Positions 26,594 to 36,408 of a stretch of DNA of 64,000 bases are shown piece by piece; the first letter of the stretch is position 1; every line of letters begins with the position of its first letter. Below the pieces are notes generated by a model. The model was not told the DNA's origin. It searched no databases and saw nothing but the letters and a program-made list of their open reading frames with translations. Source of the stretch: Sediminibacterium sp. Gen4 (lineage in GTDB: Bacteria; Bacteroidota; Bacteroidia; Chitinophagales; Chitinophagaceae); the NCBI GenBank assembly GCA_013391385.1, contig JACBFI010000006.1, forward strand, positions 62,001 to 126,000. Direction: 5' to 3'. The translations under genes were made by a program, and so were the position numbers.

Positions 26594-27874
26594 ATGCAAA
26601 GAGATACCCTCGTATTCGATCTCATTAAACAGGAATTAGAACGTCAACGTCGTGGCATTGAACTGATTGCGTCGGAAAATTTTACCAGCTTACAAGTTAT
26701 GCAGGCCATGGGTAATGTAATGACCAACAAGTATGCCGAGGGGTATCCGGGTAGAAGATATTATGGTGGTTGTGAAATTGTGGACCAAACAGAACAATTG
26801 GCAATTGATAGACTTAAACAGATATTCAATATAGAATACGCTAATGTGCAACCGCACAGTGGTGCGCAAGCCAATGCTGCATTGATGCTGGCGATATTGC
26901 AGCCCGGTGATAAAATTTTAGGACTAGACCTAAGTATGGGCGGACACCTTACACATGGTTCTGCTGTTAACTTCAGCGGTAAGTTGTATGAGCCTCATTT
27001 TTATGGCGTGAAAAGAGAAGATGGGTTGGTAGATTATGAAATGCTGGAAGAAAAAGCAAGAACTGTTCGACCTAAGCTTATTATCTGTGGCGCAAGTGCT
27101 TATAGCAGAGATTGGGACTATGCCCGTATTCGTAAAGTTGCTGATGAGGTTGGCGCATTTGTATTAGCCGACATCGCTCACCCGGCAGGTTTGATCGCTA
27201 AAGGTTTATTATCCGATCCTTTTGATCATTGTCATTTCGTAACCTCTACCACCCACAAAACACTACGTGGACCAAGAGGTGGTGTGATCATGATGAGAAA
27301 AGATACTGAAAATCCATTTGGCCTTAAGGATGTAAAAGGAAATTTACGCATGATGAGTAATCTCATTGATATGGCTGTATTTCCCGGAACACAGGGTGGC
27401 CCATTGGAACATGTAATTGCTGCAAAAGCAATTGCATTTGGAGAAATTTTGACAGATGAATTTTTAATCTATCAACAACAAGTACAAAAGAATGCACAAG
27501 CCATGGCAAAAGCATTTGTTGATAGAGGATATCAGATCACTAGTGGTGGCACAGACAACCACTTGATGCTTATTGATCTGAGAAATAAAAATATCAGTGG
27601 TAAAAAAGCAGAACAGGTATTGGGACACGCAGATATCACTGCCAATAAAAACATGGTTCCATATGATGATAAAAGCGCCTTCGTTACTTCGGGTATTCGA
27701 TTTGGTGTAGCAGCTATTACTACACGTGGTATGATTGAGAAGGATATGGAATTTGTTGTAAATTCAATTGATCAGGCTTTGATGAGTGCTGATGATGAAT
27801 CGAAACTGAAAAACATCAAAAAGCAAGTGAATGATTTCATGTCACAGTTCTCTTTGTATCCTGAAATGCAATGA
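26594..27874 (+). CDS. glyA: Serine hydroxymethyltransferase
   Basis: GlyA is a PLP enzyme that converts serine and THF to glycine and methylene-THF, feeding FolD. From the ATG at 26594 the protein is 426 residues: [68 protein letters not shown] and the PLP lysine motif [15 protein letters not shown]. The open frame extends to 26534, but those extra residues come from the repeat arm and promoter and are not family-like. The stop codon is immediately followed by a CAAGAATGAAGAGACAAGG repeat. Confidence 0.97.
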   Translation: MQRDTLVFDLIKQELERQRRGIELIASENFTSLQVMQAMGNVMTNKYAEGYPGRRYYGGCEIVDQTEQLAIDRLKQIFNIEYANVQPHSGAQANAALMLAILQPGDKILGLDLSMGGHLTHGSAVNFSGKLYEPHFYGVKREDGLVDYEMLEEKARTVRPKLIICGASAYSRDWDYARIRKVADEVGAFVLADIAHPAGLIAKGLLSDPFDHCHFVTSTTHKTLRGPRGGVIMMRKDTENPFGLKDVKGNLRMMSNLIDMAVFPGTQGGPLEHVIAAKAIAFGEILTDEFLIYQQQVQKNAQAMAKAFVDRGYQITSGGTDNHLMLIDLRNKNISGKKAEQVLGHADITANKNMVPYDDKSAFVTSGIRFGVAAITTRGMIEKDMEFVVNSIDQALMSADDESKLKNIKKQVNDFMSQFSLYPEMQ

Positions 27875-27875
27875 G

Positions 27876-27908
27876 AAAGATTCAAGAATGAAGAGACAAG
27901 GAACAAGT
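27876..27908 (+). repeat. CAAGAAACAAGA-type dispersed repeat, copy 1
   Basis: A 33-base stretch directly after the glyA stop (AAAGATTCAAGAATGAAGAG and on to AACAAGT). It matches the inverse of 40513-40545 at all but about five positions. Both copies start within a few bases of a stop codon and read in the same direction as that gene. Confidence 0.7.
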
Positions 27909-27939
27909 CTTAAAAGAATTTTTAGCTAAAAAAAATATT

Positions 27940-28347
27940 ATGATACAACGTGTACAATCATTATGGCTACTGGCTGCATCCATTTGCGGATTCGCTACTT
28001 TGAAAATGCCTTTTTATGTAGGTAGCGTTGGTGCTACTGCTGCAGAAGAGTTTACAGCCATGAGTCATTTGTTGATACTCATACTCACTATCGCTGCTGC
28101 AATAGTTGCTTTGGTATCTATATTCCTGTACAATAACAGACCTCTGCAACTCAAAATTGCATTAGCAGGGATGGCAGTAAGCATCCTGAATATTGTATTA
28201 TATTTTGTGTTCACGAAAAAGTATGATACAGGCGCTATTGCTTTGAGTGCTGTATTCAGCTTTGCAATACCCATCTTCTTTATCATGGCGATTATTGGAA
28301 TCAATAAGGATGAAAAACTGGTAAAGAGTGTAGATAGACTTAGATAG
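27940..28347 (+). CDS. DUF4293 family membrane protein
   Basis: A 135-residue protein with four hydrophobic segments and the characteristic DUF4293 start (MIQRVQSLWLLAASICG). It is an inner-membrane protein of Bacteroidota with unknown function. The first two segments are separated by a short loop (VGSVGATAAEEF), the last two by KKYDTGA, and the tail is charged (NKDEKLVKSVDRLR). It follows glyA by 65 bases and is probably co-transcribed unless the intervening repeat terminates. Confidence 0.87.
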   Translation: MIQRVQSLWLLAASICGFATLKMPFYVGSVGATAAEEFTAMSHLLILILTIAAAIVALVSIFLYNNRPLQLKIALAGMAVSILNIVLYFVFTKKYDTGAIALSAVFSFAIPIFFIMAIIGINKDEKLVKSVDRLR

Positions 28348-28359
28348 AAAAACTATAAT

Positions 28360-28407
28360 AATAAAGCCACAGATTCACAGATTATGCTATGAATCCGTGG
28401 CTTTATT
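28360..28407. terminator. Bidirectional terminator between the DUF4293 gene and uvrA
   Basis: AATAAAGCCACAGATTC (28360-28376) pairs with GAATCCGTGGCTTTATT (28391-28407), 16 of 17 positions, with a 14-base loop and AT tails on both sides. It sits between two convergent genes. Confidence 0.85.
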
Positions 28408-28409
28408 AT

Positions 28410-31250
28410 TTATAAAAATTTTGCAGTATTGCTTTCTTTTACTTTTTTGATCCCTTCAGGAATACCAGCATACACTACTTGCCCACCGGCATCACCGGCT
28501 TCAGGTCCCATATCAATGAGCCAATCGGCAGATTTAATCACATCTGTATTATGTTCAATCACAATCAAAGAATGACCTTGCTCTATCAATGCTTGAAATG
28601 AAGCCAGTAGTTTTTTGATGTCATGAAAATGAAGGCCCGTAGTGGGTTCATCAAAGATGAACAACATATGACCTACCCCTTTTCCTTTACCCAAAAAGCT
28701 CGCAAGCTTTACACGCTGTGCCTCACCCCCACTTAATGTATCGCTGCTTTGTCCGAGTTTGATATAGCCCAATCCTACATCCTGTAAAGGTTGTATGGCT
28801 GTTTTGATATTTTTTTCTTCGGTGAAAAATTCAATCGCATCATCCACACTCATATCCAGTATGTCAAAGATATTTTTCCCTTTGTATTGCACTTCCAGTA
28901 CTTCTTCTTTGAATCGTTTGCCATTACAAACATCACAGGTGAGGTGTACATCTGCGAGGAATTGCATTTCTACAATTTGCTCTCCTTCTCCTTTACAAGC
29001 ATCGCATCTTCCTCCATCCACATTAAAAGAAAAATGTTTAGCCTGAAACCCACGCATCTTTGATAATGGCTGTTTCGCATACAAATCACGTATGGTATCA
29101 TAGGCTTTGATATAGGTAATCGGATTACTTCTCGATGATTTACCAATCGGGTTTTGATCTACCAATTCTATCTGTGAAATATAATCGGTGTCACCACTGA
29201 TCTTATTATGCAATCCTACTTTCTCCGCAGGCTCGCCCTTCATTTTTTTTAAGGCAGGATATAACACTTGCTTTACCAATGTGGTTTTACCACTACCACT
29301 CACACCACTTACTACACAGAGTGTATTCAGTGGAAATCCAACTGTGATATTTTTAAGATTATTCTGTGCTGCACCTTCCACCATGATGGAACGATTCCAC
29401 TTTCTTACTTTATCTGGCGCTTCGATTTTTAGTTTTCCGGTAAGATATTTACCTGTCAGACTTTCAGGATGATGGGTGATAGTTGTATAATCACCCGCAG
29501 CAACCACTTCTCCCCCTAAATGAGAAGCCAATGGTCCCATATCAATGATATGATCAGCCTCCCGCATCATCATTTCATCGTGTTCAACCACTACTACTGT
29601 ATTACCCATATCCCGTAACGATTTCAGTACACTGATCAATCTTTCCGTATCTCTGGAATGAAGTCCGACAGAAGGTTCATCTAAAATATACAAGGAGTTG
29701 GTAAGATTGCTTCCCAAGCTTCTGGTTAATTGAATACGCTGACTTTCTCCTCCACTGAGTGAATTGGCCAAACGATTCAGTGTGAGATAGCCCAAACCCA
29801 CATCCAATAGGGTTTGTAATCGTTGATGAATTTCAATGAGGATTCTTTTTGCAATCTGTTGATCATGTTCTGATAGCACCAATTCATTGAACCACTGTTT
29901 CAAATCTCGAACCTGCCATTCACATAGTTCCCCAATATGTTTACCACCAACTTTCACATACAAAGCTTCTTTGCGCAATCGATACCCTTCACATGCAGTA
30001 CAGGTAGTTCTTCCACGATAACGGCTCAACAATACCCTGAACTGTACTTTGTATAAATTCTGTTCTACATCTTTAAAGAAGTCATCAATCCCATAAGCCC
30101 CAGTTACCCCTTTCCATAATTGTTGATACTGTTCTTTGGTGAGTTCTGAGATAGGCTTGTGTATCGGGAATCCAACTTTAGAAGCTCCTTTGATGAACTG
30201 TTCTTTCCACCAACTCAACTTCTCGCCCTTCCAGGGAGCCACTGCCCCTTCATATACACTGAGTCGTCTATCAGGAATGACCAAATCAGTATCAATACCC
30301 AATACCTGACTGAATCCTTCGCAAACCGGACAAGCACCATACGGATTATTAAAAGAAAACAAATTGGGAACGGGTTCTTCAAATACGATACCATCCAATT
30401 CAAAGCGGTTACTGAAATGATGCAGACGATCGCCATCTACTTCTACCATCATTTCTCCATCTCCTTCATAAAAAGCGGTATTAATTGAGTCTGACAAACG
30501 ATGCAGGTCTTCTTCTTCAAAATCTTTTACCACCATTCGATCAATCAACACATATACCGCATGCTTACTCGACTTGGAAACCGGAATGGTCTTTTGTAAA
30601 GTCTTATCATCCATTTCAGTCAACTCTTCGATACGCAGCATTTGACCTTCTCCGGTCTTACTCCATATCCGTGAAAAGCCTTTCTGCATGAGAATATTCA
30701 GCTCTTCCCGAGTATCTCTGTTGGCATGTTGTTTAAAAGGTACCAATATGACAACTTTTGTTCCGTGAGGAAGGGTTTTTACAAAAGAAACAACATCCGA
30801 AACATCATCTTTCTTTACTTGTCTGCCACTAATCGGAGAAATGGTTTTTCCTGTACGTGCATACAATAAACGGAGATAATCATAAATCTCAGTCATACTC
30901 CCCACCGTACTTCTAGGGGTTCTTGTAATGACTTTTTGTTCAATGGCGATGGCAGGACAAAGCCCTTTGATATAATCTACATCCGGCTTTACCATTCTAG
31001 CCATGAATTGACGGGCATAAGCACTTAAACTCTCAGCATAGCGTCTTTGTCCCTCAGCAAATAAGGTATCAATGGTCAAAGAAGATTTACCGCTACCGGA
31101 TACACCAGTCACTACAATGAGTTGATTACGAGGAAAAGCTACCGTAACATTCTTGAGGTTATGCATTCTGGCACCTTTCACCAGAATGGTATCGCTGTTT
31201 TCCTTTTCACTAAGTGCAGTCCCTGCTTGTTGTTTCGTCTTCGTAGCCAT
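28410..31250 (-). CDS. uvrA: Excinuclease ABC subunit A
   Basis: UvrA is the damage-recognition ATPase of nucleotide excision repair. At 946 residues it has the normal length. There are two ABC modules: Walker A VTGVSGSGKSSLTID and VSGVSGSGKTTLVKQ; signatures NSLSGGESQRIQL and DTLSGGEAQRVKLA; Walker B SLYILDEPSVGLH and LFIFDEPTTGLH. The zinc modules are intact (CPVCEGF with CTACEGY; CDACKGEGE with CDVCNGKRF). The N-terminus has a short extra segment (MATKTKQQAGTALSEKENS) before the conserved start. It ends next to the terminator shared with the DUF4293 gene. Confidence 0.97.
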   Translation of the reverse strand: MATKTKQQAGTALSEKENSDTILVKGARMHNLKNVTVAFPRNQLIVVTGVSGSGKSSLTIDTLFAEGQRRYAESLSAYARQFMARMVKPDVDYIKGLCPAIAIEQKVITRTPRSTVGSMTEIYDYLRLLYARTGKTISPISGRQVKKDDVSDVVSFVKTLPHGTKVVILVPFKQHANRDTREELNILMQKGFSRIWSKTGEGQMLRIEELTEMDDKTLQKTIPVSKSSKHAVYVLIDRMVVKDFEEEDLHRLSDSINTAFYEGDGEMMVEVDGDRLHHFSNRFELDGIVFEEPVPNLFSFNNPYGACPVCEGFSQVLGIDTDLVIPDRRLSVYEGAVAPWKGEKLSWWKEQFIKGASKVGFPIHKPISELTKEQYQQLWKGVTGAYGIDDFFKDVEQNLYKVQFRVLLSRYRGRTTCTACEGYRLRKEALYVKVGGKHIGELCEWQVRDLKQWFNELVLSEHDQQIAKRILIEIHQRLQTLLDVGLGYLTLNRLANSLSGGESQRIQLTRSLGSNLTNSLYILDEPSVGLHSRDTERLISVLKSLRDMGNTVVVVEHDEMMMREADHIIDMGPLASHLGGEVVAAGDYTTITHHPESLTGKYLTGKLKIEAPDKVRKWNRSIMVEGAAQNNLKNITVGFPLNTLCVVSGVSGSGKTTLVKQVLYPALKKMKGEPAEKVGLHNKISGDTDYISQIELVDQNPIGKSSRSNPITYIKAYDTIRDLYAKQPLSKMRGFQAKHFSFNVDGGRCDACKGEGEQIVEMQFLADVHLTCDVCNGKRFKEEVLEVQYKGKNIFDILDMSVDDAIEFFTEEKNIKTAIQPLQDVGLGYIKLGQSSDTLSGGEAQRVKLASFLGKGKGVGHMLFIFDEPTTGLHFHDIKKLLASFQALIEQGHSLIVIEHNTDVIKSADWLIDMGPEAGDAGGQVVYAGIPEGIKKVKESNTAKFL

Positions 31251-31331
31251 AAGTGCAGCAATTTAAACACAATAATGACCGGTAGGTTTAGAAAAAAGAA
31301 AGATTTACTGAAATAAGGACACTAGAACAGA

Positions 31332-31378
31332 TGTGAAAAATGTGAATAACCATTTCATTGAAAAACAATGTATCCACA
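31332..31378. promoter_or_regulatory. Cluster of three DnaA-box-like 9-mers
   Basis: TGTGAAAAA (31332-31340) and TGTGAATAA (31341-31349), read inverted, both fit the relaxed DnaA box TTWTNCACA. GTATCCACA (31370-31378) differs from TTATCCACA by one base in the other orientation. They lie in the 258-base gap between uvrA and the ECF sigma gene. Otherwise the gap shows no gene. Confidence 0.4.
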
Positions 31379-31508
31379 AAAGAAACTGGCATATGAAAGA
31401 TGTATAATTTAACACAACCAATTTAAAATCGGGATAGGTATATCCTGATTCAAAGGTTTTTTACAATCCAATATCCTGTTTTTAAAACGTAGCCAAACCG
31501 ACCCAAAC

Positions 31509-32090
31509 ATGAAAACATTAGACCAAGTGTCTGATATTGATCTAATCCGTTCCTTTCAGGAGGGCGATGCCGGCTCCTTTGAGGTGTTGGTGAACCGATA
31601 CAAGGACAGGATCTATTCATCGATTCTATTCTTTGTAAAAGACACTTACCTCGCTGAGGATCTTTTTCAGGACGTATTTATCAAGATCATCGACACATTA
31701 AAGAACAGACGTTACACAGAAGAAGGGAAATTCCTGCCTTGGGCCCTGCGCATTGCACATAACTTGTGTGTTGACTACTTCCGCAAAGTAAAAAGAGCGC
31801 CTGCTATCAAGACCAGCGATAATCAGGATATTTTTGAAGTGATACAAATCACAGAAGAAGGACCTGATGCCAAGCTCATGCGTGCACAAAGCCATGAACG
31901 TGTTCGCAGAATGCTGGATCTCCTACCGGAAGAACAGAGAGAGATCATTGTGCTGAGACATTATGCCAATTTAAGTTTCAAAGAGATCGCACAAATTACC
32001 AATTGCAGTATCAATACTGCGTTAGGACGTATGCGATATGGACTGATCAATCTTAGGAAAATGATGGTTGAAAAACAGATTGTTTTATAA
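31509..32090 (+). CDS. ECF-type RNA polymerase sigma factor
   Basis: A 193-residue sigma-70 family protein with only region 2 (about 20-90: VNRYKDRIYSSILFFVKD, AEDLFQDVFIKIIDTL, FLPWALRIAHNLCVDYFRK) and region 4 (about 130-185: LLPEEQREIIVLRHYANLSFKEIAQITNCSINTALGRMRYGLINLRK). No anti-sigma factor is encoded next to it: a terminator follows at once and the next gene is convergent. Its regulon and control are unknown. Confidence 0.93.
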   Translation: MKTLDQVSDIDLIRSFQEGDAGSFEVLVNRYKDRIYSSILFFVKDTYLAEDLFQDVFIKIIDTLKNRRYTEEGKFLPWALRIAHNLCVDYFRKVKRAPAIKTSDNQDIFEVIQITEEGPDAKLMRAQSHERVRRMLDLLPEEQREIIVLRHYANLSFKEIAQITNCSINTALGRMRYGLINLRKMMVEKQIVL

Positions 32091-32122
32091 GTTTTTTGCT
32101 CAGAATTGTTACGATAAAAATA

Positions 32123-32149
32123 AAGCCCCGATCTAAAAAGTCGGGGCTT
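32123..32149. terminator. Terminator between the ECF sigma gene and the DsbD gene
   Basis: AAGCCCCGA (32123-32131) pairs perfectly with TCGGGGCTT (32141-32149) around TCTAAAAAG, with flanking A- and T-rich stretches. It serves two convergent genes. Confidence 0.8.
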
Positions 32150-32172
32150 GTCAATTTTATAATGTAGGTGTA

Positions 32173-34137
32173 TTATTTCTTCTTATCAAAAGCCGCTTTC
32201 ATAGCATCTAAATGATCTACAAACTTTTGTACATTGGGCACATACCCATATTTGATATTACTCAAGGGATTCCCTTCTAAATCCAGAAACATATAAAGGG
32301 GTTGCGCATTGAAACCGAACTTAGTGATTTCATAATCCAGGTTCTTCTGTCCAACATTGGTGATCATATTCCCATTCTTGTCTTTATAATGTTCACTTTC
32401 CGGTAACTCAATATTATATTCATCAACATACAAACTAATCAAAACAAAATTTTCTTTGATTCTTTTGAGTACGGCCGGATCTTTCCAGACCTGCTCTTCC
32501 ATTTTTCTACAGTTGGCACAGGTATGTCCTGTGAAGTCAAGCATCACCGGCTTATTCAAGGCTTTTGCAGCAGCCATTCCTTCTTCCAAATCAAAATATG
32601 CAACCAACCCAAAAGGCACTTTTAGCTTGTCGGCATATTTCATCGGAGGTTTTGCTGCATTGGTATCGTTTGTAGATACCATAACAGTATTATTACCAAT
32701 CTTGTATTTCAGGTCATCCAAATTAAATTCTTGTGTGGTAGATGGCGGAATGAACCCACTCAATAATTTCAATGGAGCTCCCCATAAACCGGGTATCATG
32801 TATACCGTAAAACTAAATGCAGCGATCGCAAAGAATAAACGGGGCACACTGATAAATTTTAGTTCACTATCATGAGAAAATTTCAGTTTGCCGATCAGGT
32901 ATAAGCCCATTAATCCAAATATCACGATCCATAAAACGAGAAATACATCTCTGTTCAATAATCCCCAATGATAGGTAAGATCAACATTGGAAAGGAATTT
33001 CAATGCCAGTGCCAGTTCAATAAAGCCAAAAGTTACTTTCACAGCATTCAGCCAGCCGCCACTCTTGGGCAAAGACTGTAACATAGATGGAAAAAAGGCA
33101 AAGAGAGAAAAGGGAATGGCCAATCCGAGACCAAATCCCATCATTCCAATAATAGGCGCAATACTTACGCCCTGTGTACTGGTTTGTCCGAGTAAAGTTC
33201 CTACCAATGGACCTGTACAAGAAAAAGAAACAATAACTAGGGTTAGTGCCATGAAGAAGATGCCCAATAATCCACCTTTCCCAGCTTGCTGATCAGCTTT
33301 ATTTGCCCAGCTATTGGGTAGTGTTAATTCAAAAGCACCAAAGAAAGAAATGGCGAATACTATGAAAAATGCAAAGAAGAGGAGATTGGAAACCGGGTGC
33401 GTAGAGATCGTATACAAAATGGTATCTCCAAAAATCAAAGTCAATATCAATGTTGGTACGGTATAAATCAATACGATACTGAATGAATACCATAAAGCAT
33501 TACGAATACCTTCTGCTCTGCTTTTACTTCTTTTGAGGAAGAAGCTAACAGTGACCGGTATCAAAGGAAATACACAAGGTGTGATGATCGCCAGCAATCC
33601 CGTAACTAAACAGATCAGGAAAATATTCCATAATGATTCATCAGCTGAAGCATCGCTTGTTGCAACTACATCTGCAGATGGAATATTGACAGATATCGTT
33701 TCAGAGCCACTTGGAAATTCATCACCACGAATACCCAGCCAATCAAAGCTCCCTCTGATTTTCACTGTATCTTTTCCAATTTTCAAAAAATATTTGAAAC
33801 TGGCACTATCTGAATAAACCGATGAGTTCTCCTCGGTGCCTGCCGGTTTCACAGATTGATTTACACCAAAAGACTGAACAGAATCAATAATAAAACGACT
33901 ATTTGATTTGGTGGTATCCTGATTGAGTGCACTAACAAATACGTCGTCTGCATTTTGTTTTTGAACACCAAATAACTGTAAGCCTTTACCTATGATTGCT
34001 TTCACAGTAACAATTGCAGTTGTATCTGAAGTTCGTTCTGCCTGGAAAGAAAACTGCACAGGTGTATTGTCCTGTGCAGTAAGAATATTGGTAAAAGAAA
34101 ATAGGGTAAGGAATAAAGTCGCTAATAAATGCTTCAT
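32173..34137 (-). CDS. DsbD-family thiol:disulfide interchange protein, N-domain without cysteines
   Basis: A 654-residue membrane protein that carries electrons from cytoplasmic thioredoxin to the periplasm. A signal peptide (MKHLLATLFLTLFSFTNILT) is followed by a DsbD-alpha-like beta domain, the CcdA/DsbD transmembrane core (about eight segments, residues about 185-470, with LVTGLLAIITPCVFPLIPVTV and VSFSCTGPLVGTLLG) and a C-terminal thioredoxin-like domain with the redox pair CANC from residue 539. In the N-domain the position that should be the CxxxxxC pair reads GSFDWLGIRGDEFPSGS, with no cysteine. The missing pair is present in the separate small protein just upstream (1-base gap). The open frame reaches 34212, but the signal peptide fixes the start at 34137. 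Confidence 0.9.
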   Translation of the reverse strand: MKHLLATLFLTLFSFTNILTAQDNTPVQFSFQAERTSDTTAIVTVKAIIGKGLQLFGVQKQNADDVFVSALNQDTTKSNSRFIIDSVQSFGVNQSVKPAGTEENSSVYSDSASFKYFLKIGKDTVKIRGSFDWLGIRGDEFPSGSETISVNIPSADVVATSDASADESLWNIFLICLVTGLLAIITPCVFPLIPVTVSFFLKRSKSRAEGIRNALWYSFSIVLIYTVPTLILTLIFGDTILYTISTHPVSNLLFFAFFIVFAISFFGAFELTLPNSWANKADQQAGKGGLLGIFFMALTLVIVSFSCTGPLVGTLLGQTSTQGVSIAPIIGMMGFGLGLAIPFSLFAFFPSMLQSLPKSGGWLNAVKVTFGFIELALALKFLSNVDLTYHWGLLNRDVFLVLWIVIFGLMGLYLIGKLKFSHDSELKFISVPRLFFAIAAFSFTVYMIPGLWGAPLKLLSGFIPPSTTQEFNLDDLKYKIGNNTVMVSTNDTNAAKPPMKYADKLKVPFGLVAYFDLEEGMAAAKALNKPVMLDFTGHTCANCRKMEEQVWKDPAVLKRIKENFVLISLYVDEYNIELPESEHYKDKNGNMITNVGQKNLDYEITKFGFNAQPLYMFLDLEGNPLSNIKYGYVPNVQKFVDHLDAMKAAFDKKK

Positions 34138-34138
34138 C

Positions 34139-34591
34139 TTATTGTAGCTTAATATCAAAAGATTTTTTAGTAGGAGGTAAACATTGCGCATCATCACACA
34201 CCATGTATTCAATGGTTCCGGTTACATTGGTTTTGACTTTGCCTTTTAATTTTACAGTTTGTACATATTGTGCTGTATTGGATAGATAGAGCACATCTGT
34301 CTGAAAAATTTCATCATAAATCTTTTCTACTTTTCCAATTTCTTTAGCTGTACCTACCAATGAAATCAATGGATTGGGTTTAACCGTCATCTTAGTAGGA
34401 ATGGGACCACCCTTACCGGTTTTCTGAGAGTAAATATGCCATTTGCCTTGAATGGTAGCAGTCAATACCACATCATAAGTGTCTGCTGATTTTTTCTTGG
34501 CTTCGAAAGTCCAGCTAACAGGGTCTTTGATCTGAGCAGTAACCATCCCAGCAATCATCGTTAATATCAGTGTGTAGAATATTTTTTTCAT
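34139..34591 (-). CDS. Stand-alone DsbD-alpha-like periplasmic domain
   Basis: A 150-residue secreted protein with a signal peptide (MKKIFYTLILTMIAGMVTA) and a single immunoglobulin-like DsbD-alpha domain. It keeps the redox pair and surrounding motif (GTIEYMVCDDAQCLPPTKKSFDI). Its TAA is separated from the ATG of the DsbD gene by a single base, so the two are co-transcribed and probably translationally coupled. The likely role is to receive electrons from the membrane DsbD and pass them to periplasmic targets. Confidence 0.87.
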   Translation of the reverse strand: MKKIFYTLILTMIAGMVTAQIKDPVSWTFEAKKKSADTYDVVLTATIQGKWHIYSQKTGKGGPIPTKMTVKPNPLISLVGTAKEIGKVEKIYDEIFQTDVLYLSNTAQYVQTVKLKGKVKTNVTGTIEYMVCDDAQCLPPTKKSFDIKLQ

Positions 34592-34632
34592 ATAGTTGAG
34601 ATAAAGACGTTTACAAATGAAAAACCTTACTA

Positions 34633-35292
34633 TTAATTCAATCCCAATAGTTCAAATACTTTTTTGCCATCCAGATTATTCAATGCGGTGGAAGTAGCCC
34701 TTTCCGGATGTGGCATCATTCCAAATACATTGTTTCCTGCATTTTTAATACCGGCAATATTTCTTACCGCACCATTTGGATTATAAGCAACATCAATATT
34801 TCCGTTTTCATCACAATAACGGAAAATCACTTGATTATTAGCTTCCAGTTGATCAAGGGTAGCATCATCTGCAAAAAACCTTCCTTCGCCATGTGCAATG
34901 GGAATTTTCAATGCTTCGCCATTACCATTTTTGATGAAGACGTTCTTACAGATGAATTGTTGATTGGCATTTTGAAGTAATACACCCGGTAATAATCCAC
35001 TCTCACAAAGAATTTGAAATCCGTTACATACCCCTAATACTTTGCCACCTCGGTTTGCAAAATCAATCACGCTTTGCATCATGGGACTAAAACGAGCAAT
35101 GGCACCACAACGTAGATAGTCGCCATAAGAAAACCCTCCTGGAAGAATGATACAATCATCAGTAGAAAACATGCTCAGATCTTTGTCTTTGTGCCAAAGC
35201 ATCACTACTTCTTTACCCAGATCATGCTGTAATGAATCCTGCATATCCCTGTCACAATTAGATCCCGGGAAAACGACAACACCGAATTTCAT
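34633..35292 (-). CDS. purQ: Phosphoribosylformylglycinamidine synthase, glutaminase subunit
   Basis: PurQ releases ammonia from glutamine for the PurL-catalysed fourth step of purine synthesis. From [17 protein letters not shown] the protein has 219 residues. The nucleophile Cys lies near residue 89 in [11 protein letters not shown], with [22 protein letters not shown] and the catalytic His-Glu in [10 protein letters not shown]. The frame is open to 35385, but the extra residues are not family-like. PurL and PurS are not in the window. It lies 41 bases upstream of the DsbD-alpha gene on the same strand, with no clear functional link. Confidence 0.96.
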   Translation of the reverse strand: MKFGVVVFPGSNCDRDMQDSLQHDLGKEVVMLWHKDKDLSMFSTDDCIILPGGFSYGDYLRCGAIARFSPMMQSVIDFANRGGKVLGVCNGFQILCESGLLPGVLLQNANQQFICKNVFIKNGNGEALKIPIAHGEGRFFADDATLDQLEANNQVIFRYCDENGNIDVAYNPNGAVRNIAGIKNAGNNVFGMMPHPERATSTALNNLDGKKVFELLGLN

Positions 35293-35401
35293 GAAAGTTG
35301 ATTTATTGATGATGATGCCTAAGTTCAAAGTAAAAAGACCCCGAAACCGTGGCTCCACTAAATTTCGCCCCAAAGGTACGTTCACACAAGTTAATACACC
35401 C

Positions 35402-36391
35402 CTAATTTTTCAACAGATACCAGTTATTGAGCCCAATGATAATGACAGCCGCAATAAACAAAAGATTGGGAAAACTGAGATTTCTTGGATTGGAAAAGGC
35501 ATTGGCTACAAAAGCACTGATGGGGATAAGACATAATATGCCAGATTCTAATCCACCCAATTCAAAAATGAATGGTACAGGCAGTAAAGTCAGCAGCATG
35601 ACCATCATGACGCCCCAATTTTTCCTGATTTGAATGACCATGCGGTTGATACTTACTTGCCAAAAGAAGAGACCACAGAGCAATAATACCCCCAAACCGA
35701 TCACTCCTCTTAGAAAAACAGCTCCGGATGCCCCTTGGGGAATACCCAGATAAAAATCAGGAACCATCGACTGAAACTCCGATAATCGATCAGTGAGAAA
35801 AAGTGCTGATAGAACGAAATAATAAGGCAGTGATATCCCCATCAATAAGATAAGCCATTCTGCCAATCTAAATGGTCTTACTACAGCAAGCGCAAACAAG
35901 ACTACTCCTACCAATATGGCCATGGGGTGATAACACAATACGGCAAGTCCGGCAATCATCCCGGTATTAAATAGCAATGTTTTGGGATTGGAATGATTGT
36001 AAAGTCGACTGAGTTTAATGAAAATCCAGATCACCAACGAGTTAGATACCAGTGCAGGTGAAATGGCACACCATTGCGGAATGACAGCAGTTAATAATAC
36101 ATAGGTCATCGCAGGGAGGTAATTGGAAGATTGGTACATCCTGAGTTCATTCAAAGCCAGATTCAATCGAATAGCCTGTACCAATACCAACCCATGATAC
36201 AACAGCAATCTGATCACAGCAGGTAATGAAGCAATATAATGATCTAATATTAGGGAGATGAGTCCGTCGTTCGTTCCACTATTGGTATCAATGACCGGAG
36301 ATTCGATCAAAAAATGAAAATGGATGCTGACGCTTAATACAATTAATAGGAAGATATTAATGAATGACTTATCTCTGAATAATCCGACCAC
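35402..36391 (-). CDS. Polytopic membrane protein, probably DUF6427
   Basis: A 329-residue integral membrane protein with about eight to nine hydrophobic segments and no signal peptide. The start [21 protein letters not shown] and the pattern of a conserved proline-rich segment ([19 protein letters not shown]) resemble the Bacteroidota family DUF6427, which has no known function. That assignment is from memory of the family and is moderate. The upstream secreted protein ends 17 bases before this start, suggesting an operon. Confidence 0.65.
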   Translation of the reverse strand: MVGLFRDKSFINIFLLIVLSVSIHFHFLIESPVIDTNSGTNDGLISLILDHYIASLPAVIRLLLYHGLVLVQAIRLNLALNELRMYQSSNYLPAMTYVLLTAVIPQWCAISPALVSNSLVIWIFIKLSRLYNHSNPKTLLFNTGMIAGLAVLCYHPMAILVGVVLFALAVVRPFRLAEWLILLMGISLPYYFVLSALFLTDRLSEFQSMVPDFYLGIPQGASGAVFLRGVIGLGVLLLCGLFFWQVSINRMVIQIRKNWGVMMVMLLTLLPVPFIFELGGLESGILCLIPISAFVANAFSNPRNLSFPNLLFIAAVIIIGLNNWYLLKN

Positions 36392-36408
36392 AAGTAGAAA
36401 TCAAAGGG

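Noticed and set aside
35293-35385. Upstream extension of purQ
   Set aside because: The family N-terminus begins at [14 protein letters not shown], and the extension has no family character.
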